DNA of 64,000 nt, taken from contig NC_045138.2 of NCBI RefSeq assembly GCF_008831285.2, positions 33,784,769-33,848,768 on the forward strand, read 5' to 3'. This stretch comes from Nymphaea colorata (lineage: Eukaryota > Streptophyta > Magnoliopsida > Nymphaeales > Nymphaeaceae). A program made the position numbers and the translations under genes. Every line of letters starts with the position of its first letter. Positions within the stretch are counted from its first letter, which is position 1. Under the pieces are notes generated by a model. That model had not been told where the DNA came from. It made no database searches and saw nothing but the letters and a program-made list of their open reading frames with translations. Of the stretch, positions 8,945 through 23,349 are shown piece after piece.

Positions 8945-10885
8945 TTACGTTGTCTGGAAAAATTTTTCATAGTTTCCTGCCATGCGTACTGCACCAGACA
9001 GGAGTTTAATTGCCATATCCTCCTCTTCAAATTCAGTCTTCCATTTGTTGGATTCAGCATGATACGACATGCGCGTGGACGTCTCCAAGATGTAGCAGTC
9101 GATGGTAAGGTCATCTTCCCACGTCTGTAGAGCTATGCTTCGGTACAGAAACTCGAAATCTTTGACACTTCTTACTGCAAGTGATATGTCGGATAAGCGC
9201 GTTAAGCTTAAAAGCTCATGCAGAGTAGCTTCTTGACTTCGACTTTCAGTTTGCCAAGCAAAGGAGCTAGCCCGCATTTGGAAGAGTTCCATATACTGCA
9301 GTTTGGATATAATTCCACTAGGAATTCTCCTGAGACGAACCGTGCAAAGGAGAAGCAGGTGTCTTAGTTGAGTCAGTTCACCAATCTCCTCTGGTAACTC
9401 CTCAAGTGGGGTGCCAGAGAGGTCTAGCACAAGTAGCTGCCTGAGTGCCCTTATATGCGCTATATTCTTCAAGCATCTGTTAAGCCCCAAGTCAAGTGAC
9501 CTAAGCTTCACAAGCTTGCACACTGATTCCGGCAGACAATCCAGTTTAGTCAATGACAAATCTAGAAACCGAAGTTCCGGCATCTGGCCGAAGAATTCAG
9601 GCGAGATGCTGCTCAGTGAAAAGTTGCCCTCAAGAGTGAAGGCAGTGAGGTTGGGGCAGTTTGGATTTTGGTTAAGGCTGGTTATTTGGTTTCCTGCCAG
9701 TGATATCCTCTCGGCTTTTTCCCATGCTTCCTTTTCAGGGGCCTCAAGTAGCGTCTGCCCATTCTTAATTATACACTTGCAAGATTTCACAAGTATAGCC
9801 AATTTTTTCATCATACGGTTGATCGTAACTCTTCTTTGATCATCAGGCTCGTCTAGCAGTCCTGCATCCGATAGTTTCTTCACTAGAGGAGCACATTTTG
9901 AGAAGACCTCTGAAAGTGCCATCTCCTCGGTAAAATCTATATAGCCTTCTATTATCCAAGCGAAGATCAGATTGCCCACGCCGATCTCATTGTCTTTGGC
10001 ATAGAATGACCCAGCAGAGAAGCAGTCCTTCAAAACTTCACTTTCCAAACGATCGTAGCTTAGTTTCAATCTAGTGAACACCTTCTTCCATGTTTCCTTC
10101 ACAGGCCTACAGTGCATCAGATCGCTTAACATCTTAAGCCAAGCATCCGCATCAGTTTTACCTGCCATGGCTTCTCCTACGGCCTTAATTGCAAGTGGCA
10201 AGCCGCCACACTCTTCAACAACTTGTTTGGCTATTGGTTCAACTGCTGGCTGCTGCACCACGTCGCCAACTTCTTTGCAGAAGAGCTGCCATGCAACTTC
10301 CTTGCCCAAAGGAGACACCTTAATGTCTACCCGCGTATCCATAAGATCGCAAACTTTATGGTTCCGCGTAACTACCAAGAGTTTGCAGCCATTTTCTTGA
10401 GTGGGTAGAGGAACTCCAAGATCTTCAAGACTAATCATCTCCCACAAATCATCTAGGACAAACAAGAATTTCCTTTTCTTTAACTTGTCATATAACAATG
10501 CCGCTGCTTTCTCCTCGTCCTCTTCTTCCTCAAGTCCGCTGAGGCCCAATTCCGTCCCTATGTCATTCCTCAGAGTTCTCAAACTCCCTCTATACGAGAC
10601 ATTGACATAGAAAATGTAGTCAAACAGTTTAACCTTTACTTCTTGAAGTAGCTCAGCCACAGACTTAACATAGTAGGTCTTTCCAACTCCAGCCATACCC
10701 CAAACTCCAATCCTCACTACCTCTGGACTCAATAAGCACAATAAAATTGCTTCCCTGATGCCACCTTCGTTCTGCTCCGTTTCTCGATTATCACTTTCAG
10801 CAGGGCCTACGTCCTCGGGGTCCTTTGGTGGTTGCCGACGGAACATCGTAGCAACCCTTTTCAGGATTGATCTGGAACGAGGCAT
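8945..10885 (-). CDS. RPS2-like NBS-LRR protein lacking CC and TIR domains, copy B (NLR-B)
   Basis: This gene encodes 646 residues and is the duplicate of NLR-A; by eye about nine residues in ten agree. All NB-ARC landmarks are kept: GMAGVGKT followed by YYV, LFVLDDLWE, KLLVVTRN, GGLPLA and an RNBS-D-like stretch. At the MHD position it reads RVTINRMMKKLA, so the Asp is Arg here and Cys in copy A. The short LRR block and the C-terminal end (EKFFQTT) match copy A. The start at 10885 is chosen as for copy A: acceptor ctccag at 10896-10894, with non-conserved frame upstream. The reading frame is intact, which suggests that both copies have been kept. Its 5' leader carries a 0.19 kb tandem duplication not seen in copy A. 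Confidence 0.88.
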   Translation of the reverse strand: MPRSRSILKRVATMFRRQPPKDPEDVGPAESDNRETEQNEGGIREAILLCLLSPEVVRIGVWGMAGVGKTYYVKSVAELLQEVKVKLFDYIFYVNVSYRGSLRTLRNDIGTELGLSGLEEEEDEEKAAALLYDKLKKRKFLFVLDDLWEMISLEDLGVPLPTQENGCKLLVVTRNHKVCDLMDTRVDIKVSPLGKEVAWQLFCKEVGDVVQQPAVEPIAKQVVEECGGLPLAIKAVGEAMAGKTDADAWLKMLSDLMHCRPVKETWKKVFTRLKLSYDRLESEVLKDCFSAGSFYAKDNEIGVGNLIFAWIIEGYIDFTEEMALSEVFSKCAPLVKKLSDAGLLDEPDDQRRVTINRMMKKLAILVKSCKCIIKNGQTLLEAPEKEAWEKAERISLAGNQITSLNQNPNCPNLTAFTLEGNFSLSSISPEFFGQMPELRFLDLSLTKLDCLPESVCKLVKLRSLDLGLNRCLKNIAHIRALRQLLVLDLSGTPLEELPEEIGELTQLRHLLLLCTVRLRRIPSGIISKLQYMELFQMRASSFAWQTESRSQEATLHELLSLTRLSDISLAVRSVKDFEFLYRSIALQTWEDDLTIDCYILETSTRMSYHAESNKWKTEFEEEDMAIKLLSGAVRMAGNYEKFFQTT

Positions 10886-11080
10886 CTCGAGCACTGGAGC
10901 AAAATTTGCACATGAATCAGCAAAACAATGGGTTGATTCAGAAAAATGGAGGGACAGCGAGGATGACAAGTTAATGTTCGTGGATAGTGAAAAACAGAAA
11001 AACGGCAAGTCCATGAAATCTACTAAACGTGTTTGCATCTTCGATTCTGAAAATTTACAAATATTCAAAGGAAGAAGCTA

Positions 11081-11458
11081 GTTGAAACAAATATCAGGAA
11101 AAAAGCAAACCCCATTGAATCTACTAACTGCATTTGAATCCTTGATGCGGAAGTTCACAAATTTAGTTATGGCAAAAAGCAAGTTTTGTTCTGTTATCTC
11201 TCCCTCCCTCTCTCTCTCTCTCTTGAAACTTCTAAAATTTATGTCATGTTAGTCCACCTATGAATCCAACTAGTTGAAACAGATATCAGGAAAAAAGTGA
11301 ACCCCATTGAATCTACTAACTGCATTTGAATCCTTGATGCGGAAGTTCACAAATTTAGTTATGGAAAAAAAGCAAGTTTTGTTCTATTATCTCTCCCTCC
11401 CTCTCTCTCTTAAAACTTCTAAAATTTATGCCATGTTAGTCCACCTATGAATCCAACT
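11081..11458. repeat. 0.19 kb tandem duplication in the NLR-B leader
   Basis: The stretch 11081-11271 is repeated at 11272-11458 with few differences. Each unit contains a (CT)n run and ends in tgaatccaact. Copy A holds a single, more diverged unit at about 4612-4793, so the event is specific to copy B and younger than the segmental duplication. Confidence 0.85.
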
Positions 11459-12002
11459 TTTGACTATTGAATCAGGAAGACAACCCCCACATTTCTAAAT
11501 GTTTAACTGAAGCCGGAGCCCATACAGCGTGTTGCCAACTGCCTGGGCCCCAGATCATTCTGCAACATATAAAAGCTTATAATTTTGTATTATTTTTCTT
11601 TAAGCTAAAAAATTACGAGCATATATGTTTCCAAAGTAAAAAAAAAAAAAAATTGTTTCATTTTTCGATGTTTTAATAGTGACAACCATTACGTTTTGTG
11701 AATGACACGGTAAATCGGTCTTTATTAATCGATATGAGTCGGGAACTCGTCTATAGTTTTCAGCAAAATATATTTGTCAAAAAATTGAGAATGATAAGCT
11801 TCTTTGGAGGTTCTAGGCAAAATGTAGTCTCTTAATAATGATAGACCAAAGCAGTATGGCTCTTCCTATGAAATTGTTGGCATTCAATATCTCTCTCTCT
11901 CTCTCGCTCTCTTCCTCTCTCAATCTATATTGTAATAAAGCAAAGTTATAGTAAGATAGCTAAAATATGTGTGTGCAAAGAATGTACAGATTTCCCCGTC
12001 TG

Positions 12003-12227
12003 TTATCCAACTGACCATTTGGGATTTACAAAGGGGTGATCTTCAATTGTATTGTTCAAAGGCAGGGCCACATTTGGGTAAGGAGGGAACACATTACTGT
12101 TGTTTTGCTTATTTAAGTTGATCTCAAATCGGCCTATTTTCGGCATGAAATACATGTTATCACATTTCACATAGTTAGCAGCTCCAGTCATAATCACTAT
12201 CATCAATATCAATGTCGTCATGAACAT
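12003..12227 (-). CDS. possible small secreted protein, 74 residues
   Basis: The ORF starts MFMTTLILMIVIMTG, a hydrophobic stretch resembling a signal peptide, followed by a hydrophilic Asn- and Pro-rich tail with one Cys in the mature part. It lies within the proposed NLR-B leader intron on the same strand. The copy A counterpart (about 5590-5700) keeps the hydrophobic start but loses the frame, and the last part of the copy B ORF lies in a block absent from copy A. No family was recognised. It may be a young gene, a relic or chance. Confidence 0.22.
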   Translation of the reverse strand: MFMTTLILMIVIMTGAANYVKCDNMYFMPKIGRFEINLNKQNNSNVFPPYPNVALPLNNTIEDHPFVNPKWSVG

Positions 12228-12804
12228 GAATAATATCTAGGAACTTGATGGGCTGGCAGAACAGATGCAATGCCTATATCTGAAAATGGGCTGCAGGAAT
12301 GTATTTAGGTTCCGTTTGGTAAAACAAAAATCTGCTCAAAAGCTGCTCCAAAATTTCATGAATACATTCAAAAGCTGATTCAAAGTTTGTGAATCTGCTT
12401 CAATCTTTGGCTCATGTTCATGTAACAATTACATGGCGTTCTGTTTACACATGAACCTAGAAAGGCATGTGCCTCTCAATTGTACAAAAGGCAACAAGAG
12501 TCTTGTTGCAACACATGCAAGCAAAAGAGAAAAAGGCAGTTCAAGTATTAGATCCAATCTCTCTTGGACATGAAATTAAACGACGGATCCTTTGAGACGT
12601 ACAAACTGGGAACCATATACGAACACCAGCACATATAAAGGAAAAATATACCAAACTTCAATAACACGAATGTTATACATCCTTCTTCTAACAAAGGAAA
12701 AACAAGAGGAAGGATTTACTTACATATGGGAGATTTGTTAAAGGATGGTGCGGAAGAATGAAGAGGGAAGGATGGGAATTAAAGGAAGAGATGATTCTAG
12801 GTTG

Positions 12805-12828
12805 TATATATAGTGATGAAGCGTTGAC
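12805..12828 (-). promoter_or_regulatory. TATA box and W-box of the NLR-B promoter
   Basis: A TATATATA core at 12805-12812 and a TTGAC W-box core at 12824-12828 mirror those of copy A, in the same spacing relative to the leader donor. Confidence 0.5.
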
Positions 12829-14781
12829 ATTAACATCTGTAGGGTCCCTAACAAGAAGGATTTCCATGAGAGATGATTCTAGATTGGCATGTTTAATATT
12901 AATGATGATGAAAGTAGACCAATATTATTAATGAGCAATACAATGGTTTCATTTGTATTTCAAATAAAAAGAAAACGGCGAGTACCGGAAAGCTACGTGT
13001 TTGAATTTTTCAAAACAAATTGTGCTCTAGACTCTCGGTCGCCCTATCTTGAGTTGCAAGGAAAGTTTAATTTATTCTTCTTTGGTGCAACTTGAAATTA
13101 GCGTCAGCCATGTTCGTGGCTTCTGTTTCTTCTTTTCTTCCTTCCAGTCTTCAATTCTCTTTCTGGTGAATCGAATTTCAGAAAACTACTTTTTTTTTTT
13201 TTTTTTTGATAACTAGAAATGGCATCTTGAGTGGAGAATAATTATTGATTTTTTTTAGTATTGGGACAATATATATTGGTTCGTGTACTAATTAATTGGC
13301 AACTTAAAGAGAAAAGAGAAGAGGAAAAGGAAGAAGACGTCACATCTTTCGATTGATCCCGTCAACCCAAGATCAAATGATGACACGTTCTTATCCTGCA
13401 GGGAAAAACGTCTTAAGATTTTCTGTTGCCACCTGCAAAGATATTTTGTGAAGAAAAAGTTGCTCTACCGCTGTTTCACATGATACGTTGCTAAAAAAAG
13501 CTCGTATAATAAATATTATCAAGTATTTTAGGTTAGCCTGAAGGGGCATAGCATAATCAAGCGGCAAGCTGACTTACATTCAAAGGATTTGAGGTCTGAA
13601 TATCGTGTTTCTTGTTATTGTATCTTGTTATTATACATAACAGTATAACTCTTTTAAGTTCCAAACAGTGATAAGCACAACACCGGAGTTCAAGGATATG
13701 CTATAAATTCCATTGAAACTCAAATCAAAGTAAAATCTTGGAGACATGACGTTGTGGGTTTTGCATATAAGATGGTTTCTCCCAACTAAACATTTAAAAG
13801 AGGTTTCTTGATAAAATTTAGGCAACTTAAAAATTTCGATCCAAAGGTAAATGTTTCCTTAGTATATGACATATGTTGCTGCAGACATAAAGTAGGAATA
13901 ATAGTGATGATCAGCATGAATTAATTTAAAGATAGTCTTTCTATGACTTGTTTTTATACTGTCCAGTTGCCAGCATCCTCCGTGGCTCGGCGAACAAGTC
14001 CAGGCATATATTAGCATATACCTGACCCACCTCTTGACCTTGATCTGCTAGCATAAGGTCCACCTTTGAAGAACCTGAGTGCAAGTTAATGGGTCTGACT
14101 AAGCTTGGAGAGGAATTTAGTTGGTAGCCTGGATACGACAACTTAACTACTTTCTCAGCATTGATTTGGTCAGATTTAATTAGAAATAATTAACATTTAA
14201 ACCATAACCTAGAAAGTAAAGAGAAGAGCAGGTCCAAGTTGAACTTTGTAGGCGCGCATAATCTCATCATTGTTTTAATTAAATGTTCGTTATTGACCAG
14301 TTAAAGAAGAAAACGATAGACAAAATTGTCAAGACACACTGTACAGTGCTCTGTACGTTTAGAAGGTGGATTTCTGCAACAAGTCTTGTCTTTCTGTATG
14401 CATTCAATATAATTTAATTGATGGGTACCATGTTTTACATTATTTTGTTTAAATATAAAAGTATAAACTTTTAAGTCTTAATAATTGAAATATCATGAGC
14501 TGATGATTTTTAATATGATCAGCTATAAAGTTTACTTTTTTTTTGTTAAAAATATATGTATAAATCTTATCTTTGACATTAAGTGAACAGAAAGAGAGTT
14601 TTTTATTGTAGGGTATACGTAAATCAAACGTACCCGCTTTTTTTTTTTATCATTTTGTTCTTTCTTTAGATTGTACGCTCCAACTAAAATTCATGAGCCG
14701 TGAAAAAAAAAGGGGGTGGATTTTCTAATTTTCTTTGCAGCAACTATGATGGGGTCCACGGTGCACAGCGTTAAACCCCTA
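12829..14781. other. intergenic between NLR-B promoter and PPR gene
   Basis: Mostly the distal part of copy B (to 14537), including about 0.33 kb near 13170-13500 that copy A lacks and the SINE-like relic. The remaining 240 bases are AT-rich promoter-side sequence of the PPR gene with poly-T runs. No gene was seen. Confidence 0.5.
13545..13610 (+). mobile_element. tRNA-derived SINE-like head, copy B
   Basis: Homologue of 6722-6800, with a decayed A-box (from 13549) and B-box (13593-13603). It is more eroded than the copy A version and its limits are undefined. Confidence 0.35.
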
Positions 14782-14790
14782 AAACCCTAG
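14782..14790 (+). promoter_or_regulatory. telo-box (AAACCCTAG)
   Basis: A telo-box-type motif lies 59 bases upstream of the PPR start codon. In plants this motif is frequent near the transcription start of genes for ribosomal and translation-related proteins, which fits the suggested mitoribosome link of the PPR gene. Confidence 0.45.
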
Positions 14791-14848
14791 TGCCCTCCCA
14801 ACCTCTCCCTCTCTTGTTAACCTGCGGAGGAAAGAAGGAACACCACCA

Positions 14849-16048
14849 ATGGCGTCGTCGGACTTCCTTCGCGTTCTTTTGCGAACCCGTTTGCGTCTTC
14901 TCAATCGCTGCTTCTCCACCGCCACGATCACCGATGCCGCCACCAAAGACGGTACTACCACCACTAACGCCCGCGTGAAAATCGCCGTGAACCAGATATT
15001 CAGAGAGAGGAATTACGATCGTTTGGTGGAGAAGTTCAAGGAGTGTTCCAAGGAGTACCGGTTCCGCTGCAAGCACAATGTCTACGAGCGCACCGTCCGC
15101 CGCCTCGCTGCTGCCAAGCGTTTCTCCAACATTGAGGACATCCTTGAGGAGCAGAAGAAGTACGCTGAGGTCGCCTCCGAGGGGTTCTTCATCCGCCTCA
15201 TCACCCTTTACGGTCGAGCCGGCATGCTCCAGCACGCCATGCGCACCTTTGACGAGCTGCCCACGCTGGGCTGCGAACGCACCGTCAAGTCCATGAACGC
15301 CGTCCTCACGGCCTGTGCCGACACCAAGAATTTCGCGACGGTCAAGACGCTGTTCCACGAGTTGCCGGAAAAATTGGGGGTTACACCAGACATTTATTCG
15401 TACAATATCCTTGCCCTGGCGTTCTGCGAGATGGGTAGCCTCGACCTCGCGTTTTCGCTGCTCGAAGAGATGAAGAAAAACGGGGTTAGCCCCAATACAG
15501 TGACTTTTAATACTCTTCTGAATGGGTTCTACCGCAGCAATCAGAGGTCGGAAGCGGAAAAGGTGTGGACGGAGATGGAGAACTGCGGAGTGATGCCGGA
15601 TACGAAGACTTTCAATGCAAAGATGCGGGGACTGATCGTGGAGGGTAAGGCGAAGGAGGCCGTTAAGGTGATTGATGAACTGGAGTCTAAAGGGTTGAAG
15701 CCGGACACCGTCAGTTTCAATATATTGATTAAGGCGCTCTGCGAGGAAGATGACGCGGAAGAAGTGAAGAAGATGGTCTGTGAAATGAAGACGCGTGAAT
15801 TGTTACTTAATCGAATGATATACGAAACTGTCATCCCTGCTCTCTGCAAAGGAGAGTTTATTGACATGGCTTATGAATTATGCGAGGAGGCATTGAACAG
15901 GAATTGCTTCATCAAACCGGAGGTTTTGCAGGAGGTTATTAACCGGTTGGTCGCGATATCGGAAGATGAGAAAGCCAAGCAACTTGTGGATATGGGCTCG
16001 GGAAAGAGTTACTACGATTCGAAGTTTACGATATCTCTTGATTCATGA
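14849..16048 (+). CDS. P-class PPR protein, mitochondrial, At1g55890 / At3g13160-like
   Basis: An intronless gene of 399 residues. Residues 1-25 (MASSDFLRVLLRTRLRLLNR, then CFSTA) form a typical mitochondrial presequence, rich in Arg, Leu and Ser. After a spacer with RVKIAVNQIFRERNYDRLVE, about six PPR repeats of 35 residues run from about 111 to 321 (for example PDIYSYNILALAFCEMGSLD and PDTVSFNILIKALCEEDD), followed by weaker C-terminal repeats. No E or DYW editing domain is present. From memory it resembles the short family of At1g55890 and At3g13160, proteins reported as associated with plant mitochondrial ribosomes; the role here is inferred. GC content and codon use are higher than the surroundings. 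Its last 0.28 kb is duplicated downstream. Confidence 0.85.
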   Translation: MASSDFLRVLLRTRLRLLNRCFSTATITDAATKDGTTTTNARVKIAVNQIFRERNYDRLVEKFKECSKEYRFRCKHNVYERTVRRLAAAKRFSNIEDILEEQKKYAEVASEGFFIRLITLYGRAGMLQHAMRTFDELPTLGCERTVKSMNAVLTACADTKNFATVKTLFHELPEKLGVTPDIYSYNILALAFCEMGSLDLAFSLLEEMKKNGVSPNTVTFNTLLNGFYRSNQRSEAEKVWTEMENCGVMPDTKTFNAKMRGLIVEGKAKEAVKVIDELESKGLKPDTVSFNILIKALCEEDDAEEVKKMVCEMKTRELLLNRMIYETVIPALCKGEFIDMAYELCEEALNRNCFIKPEVLQEVINRLVAISEDEKAKQLVDMGSGKSYYDSKFTISLDS

Positions 16049-17816
16049 CGCCTTTTAGTCCTGTAATGATTATTTGGTTTTCTCTTGTTATCTTTAATCT
16101 ATATTCGAATTCTGGTCAGATACAAGTTGTAATCTTTTTGCTCCACTCGATCCTCTTCTTCTGGCAATGGAGGATGTGAATTGGTCTGCCAGTTAGCCCA
16201 CTGGCAGACTGTAAAATATCTCCAAGGGTATTGGTGTCTTCAAATTTTCTTGCATGCTAATGAGCTAGTGCCAAGCTCACATAGTCAGGGTTGTGTTTTC
16301 CTCTGTTCAATGGTATGTTAGTCGTTTTGCGTGCCAATTTTGTAGAAATGATCAACGAAACAAATTCCATTGTTTAGGATGCAGAGGCTTTATGTAATGC
16401 TCAAAGTGCTTCTGAAGTTCAACTAGCTTAATCGGTTAACCATTCGTCTTGTCTGTTTTTGCTCGTTACAGGAGCAAATTCTCCTTCCCATTATTTTATG
16501 CTGATTTTGTCTCTGCCTGTACATGCATTAAAAGATGTCTATGATCATTATCAGGTCTTTTTTGCATTCGTTTGCAGAATCAGATTACCATCCTACTGTT
16601 TTGATAAAAGCTCACTCTGATCTTTGTATTCGGAAGCCCCTAGTTGCTCCTGTTTCTTATTCGGTGCTTTTGACATTGTACTGTTCGTTGCAATTATGTA
16701 AGTGTTTTTCCCTGTGCTTTGAACTGATATGATTCAAATATTGAGTAGGTAAAGAAGTAAAAATGTTCAAACACTGATGCTATGTGAAATGAAGAAGCGT
16801 GAATCGTTGATGAATGGAATGATTATACGAAACTGTAATCCTTGCTCTCTGCAAAGCAGAGATTTTTGAGATGGCTTATGAAATGTGCTTGGAGGCATTG
16901 AAAAGGAATTGCTTCATCAAACCGGAGGTTCTGCAGGAGGCTATTAACCAGTCGGTCGCGATATCGGAAGATGAGAAAGTCAAGAAACATGTGGACATGG
17001 GCTCGGAAAAGAGTTATTAGGATTCAAATTTCACGATGTCTTCTTGATTCATGATGCCTTTTGGTCCTGTAACAACTCGATAGCAAACCCATGTTAATTA
17101 TTTGGTTTGCTGTTGTTATCTTTACTTTATAATCAAATTGTAGTCGAATACAAGTTATAAATTTTGCTCCACTCAATCGTCTTCCTTTTGCGGCAATAAA
17201 GGATGTGAAACTGGTCTTCCATTTACCCCACTAACTCAGACTTTGTAAATTGCTCCATACGGGTATTGGTGTCTTCAATTCCTGCATGCTAAAGCCATTG
17301 TTCAGCTTATATCTGCCGGGTTGGGTTTTCCTCTGTTCAATGATTGCGTGCCAATTTCGTAGAAATGATCAATGATACAAAATCCATTGTTTAGTATGCA
17401 GAGGCTTTATATAATGCTCAAAGTGCTTCTGAAGTTCAACTTAGCCGAAACCGTTAATCATTCCTCTTGTTTGTTTTTGCTCGAGGGATGCTACATGTGC
17501 AAATTCAACTTTCCATGTTTGTTTCTATTTTATGTGGATTTTGTCTCTGCTTGTAGGTTCACTAAAAGATTGCTATGGTCATTGTCAGATCTTTTTTGCA
17601 TCTGTTTGCCAAGGTCAGGCTACCATCTTACTATTTTGATAAGCTCATTATGGATCTTTGTATTCGGAAGCCCTTAGTTGCTTCTCTTCCTTTTTCGGTG
17701 CTTTTGACGTTCTACTCTTTCTTGCAATTATAGAAGTATTTTTCCTTGTGCCTCGAAGGAACTGATATGCTCAAAATGTTATGTACGTAAAGGAATAGAA
17801 ATGTTTCAACACTGTT
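15772..17816. repeat. 1 kb tandem duplication of the PPR gene tail and 3' flank
   Basis: Unit 1 (about 15772-16779) holds the last 0.28 kb of the PPR coding sequence plus 0.73 kb downstream. Unit 2 (about 16780-17816) repeats it in the same order, including the shared landmark atgcagaggctttat at 16379 and 17396. The divergence looks moderate, so the event is not very recent. Confidence 0.85.
16780..17047 (+). pseudogene. broken 3' copy of the PPR gene
   Basis: This matches the final coding part of the PPR gene (the stretch beginning CEMK and the tail after CFIKPEVLQE). It has no start or upstream repeats, a frameshift after about 20 codons, and a changed stop region. It arose with the tandem duplication and is unlikely to make protein by itself. 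Confidence 0.8.
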
Positions 17817-18143
17817 GGGTTGATCTCTGCTCTGTTGGTTTATTATTGCACTGGCAGTTTAAATCATTATATATTTCCATTTCACGAGCTATAATCTAGG
17901 CGGAGCACCTTATTTTAACCTGCACTGAAGGAAAAACTGTTGCTGTGAAAGAAGTTGGAAAATGCACATATGCACGGAAGCGCTAATTTGATGGGACTTA
18001 TTAATTAAATAATAGCACTGAAGAGTACATGATTGATATGTGCTGCTTGCACCTTTTCTTTTGTTAGTATGTATTTTGAATGGATTCCATGTAGAAACTA
18101 TCTATACCGCATTGCATTGACTTCGATGTTGACAAGCAATGAC
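17817..18143. other. intergenic between PPR duplication and glucosidase
   Basis: AT-rich sequence forming the presumed 3' flank of the GH1 gene. Nothing else is recognised. Confidence 0.5.
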
Positions 18144-21927
<3,784 letters not shown>

Positions 21928-21980
21928 TAATTGTGAGCTGACAACAGAAGCCCCTTGGGTGGTATCCGTCCTTCTCATAC

Positions 21981-21988
21981 ATATATAG
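21981..21988 (-). promoter_or_regulatory. candidate TATA box of the glucosidase gene
   Basis: TATATAT on the minus strand, about 55 bases upstream of the start codon, would imply a 5' leader of roughly 25-30 bases. Confidence 0.4.
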
Positions 21989-22732
21989 CATAAGTTCCAA
22001 ATGTTTGGTGGAGTGTGGAAGCAAACCTTCAAGAATTCAAAACTTTTTGGAAATCAACATTTCACTACTAAAAGATAAAAATATAAAGTTGTTAAAACTG
22101 ACCAGAAGAGTGTAGAATAAGTAAACTTTCAATTGGCTTGAACAAATAATTGCTGCTGACTCATCTTGAAATCCAAAGAGAAAAAACGAAAAAAGAAAAA
22201 ACGTGGAGAAATTTAGTTGGGAGGTCAATTACAGTGCTGTACAAGCCATACACCTCATGAAACAGTGAAGTTGTGGAGTACAATTTTGTTCATAGAGCAC
22301 TCCTTAGAACCAAGATAGAACATGTTCCACCAAAACCTGCGTTCACGATAAGCATAAGCTATATACGGAAGAAAGATGTTCCATATGACAATAAAAAGAA
22401 CAAAAAATATGCGGACACGCTAAGTCACAACCGGCCAACCGGCCACAGGAAGTTTGTTTTTACAAGACAGCGGCCGCATTTACAAAAAGCGGCCCCAATC
22501 AGTATCTATTTTGCTTGCTTACGTTTTAACTGCTTTCATTTACAGAAATCTGCTCAATAGTTGAGCGCTTCACAACAAACCGCTCATCTTTTGAATGAAT
22601 TCCCAAAAAACAGCCTTTACTACCCACTTGAAAAACATGCCGGAGGACGCCGTTCTTCCACCTGCCGGCAGTCGGAGCCCCCCCCCCTCCCTCTCTCTCT
22701 CTCTCTCTCTGCCTGATGGTTCTCATGTACCG

Positions 22733-22983
22733 TTTCATGTTCACACATGAAATACTTCTTTATCTGTCACTCCACTCCAATTATGTCTCATATTACACTT
22801 CACCAAATTACATCTTAAAAGTCCGTTCCTTTTCAAGATCTTAACCAAGCAGATGTCTATTTCACGTTCACACATGACAGACGTCTTTGTCTATCACTCG
22901 CTCCAATTATGTTTCACCTTACACTTCACCCAATTACATCTTAAAAGTCTGTTCCTTTCCAAAATCGTAACCAAGTAGATGTC
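22733..22983. repeat. tandem duplication, unit about 125 bases
   Basis: The stretch 22733-22859 (ttcacacatga ... aagcagatgtct) is repeated at 22860-22983 with scattered substitutions and small indels. Confidence 0.85.
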
Positions 22984-23349
22984 ATTTTATTGCTTCAAAA
23001 CTCTGAATTTATTGTTAGATGGGTGCATTTATATGCACAGTAGGATCTTTTATAAGTATTACATACTCGATCGACCTAAACTTTTTAAAGCTAAAAATTG
23101 TTTAGAAAAGTTTGCCCTACTTGTTCTAATGAACAGCTCTGAAAGTGTATTTATGAGTTCCAACCAAGGAAAAGAGATCCTAATTGCTTCAGTTAATATT
23201 TTGAACAAAAAGTTTTGCAAAATTGTCTACTCAAAATTTAGTCGTGCGCTCTGATCTTGCGTGCCTTTTAAAACGCAGGTTGATGATCCGTCTATTTGAA
23301 TTGTCAACCAATGTTTGTTTATGTAGATTTTGCATTTTGGGATTCGCAG

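Larger units (their letters stand above)
10894..12723 (-). other. proposed 5'-leader intron of NLR-B
   Basis: Counterpart of 4426-6213, with the same GTAAGT donor and the same acceptor. It contains the tandem duplication 11081-11458, a block near 11916-12108 unrelated to copy A, and a 74-codon ORF on the same strand (12003-12227). Confidence 0.5.
7775..14537. repeat. tandem segmental duplication, copy B
   Basis: Direct repeat of 1324-7774. It is slightly longer because of an internal 0.19 kb tandem duplication in the NLR leader (11081-11458) and about 0.33 kb present near 13170-13500 but absent from copy A. The NLR gene, leader, promoter and SINE-like relic are in the same order as in copy A. 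Confidence 0.9.
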
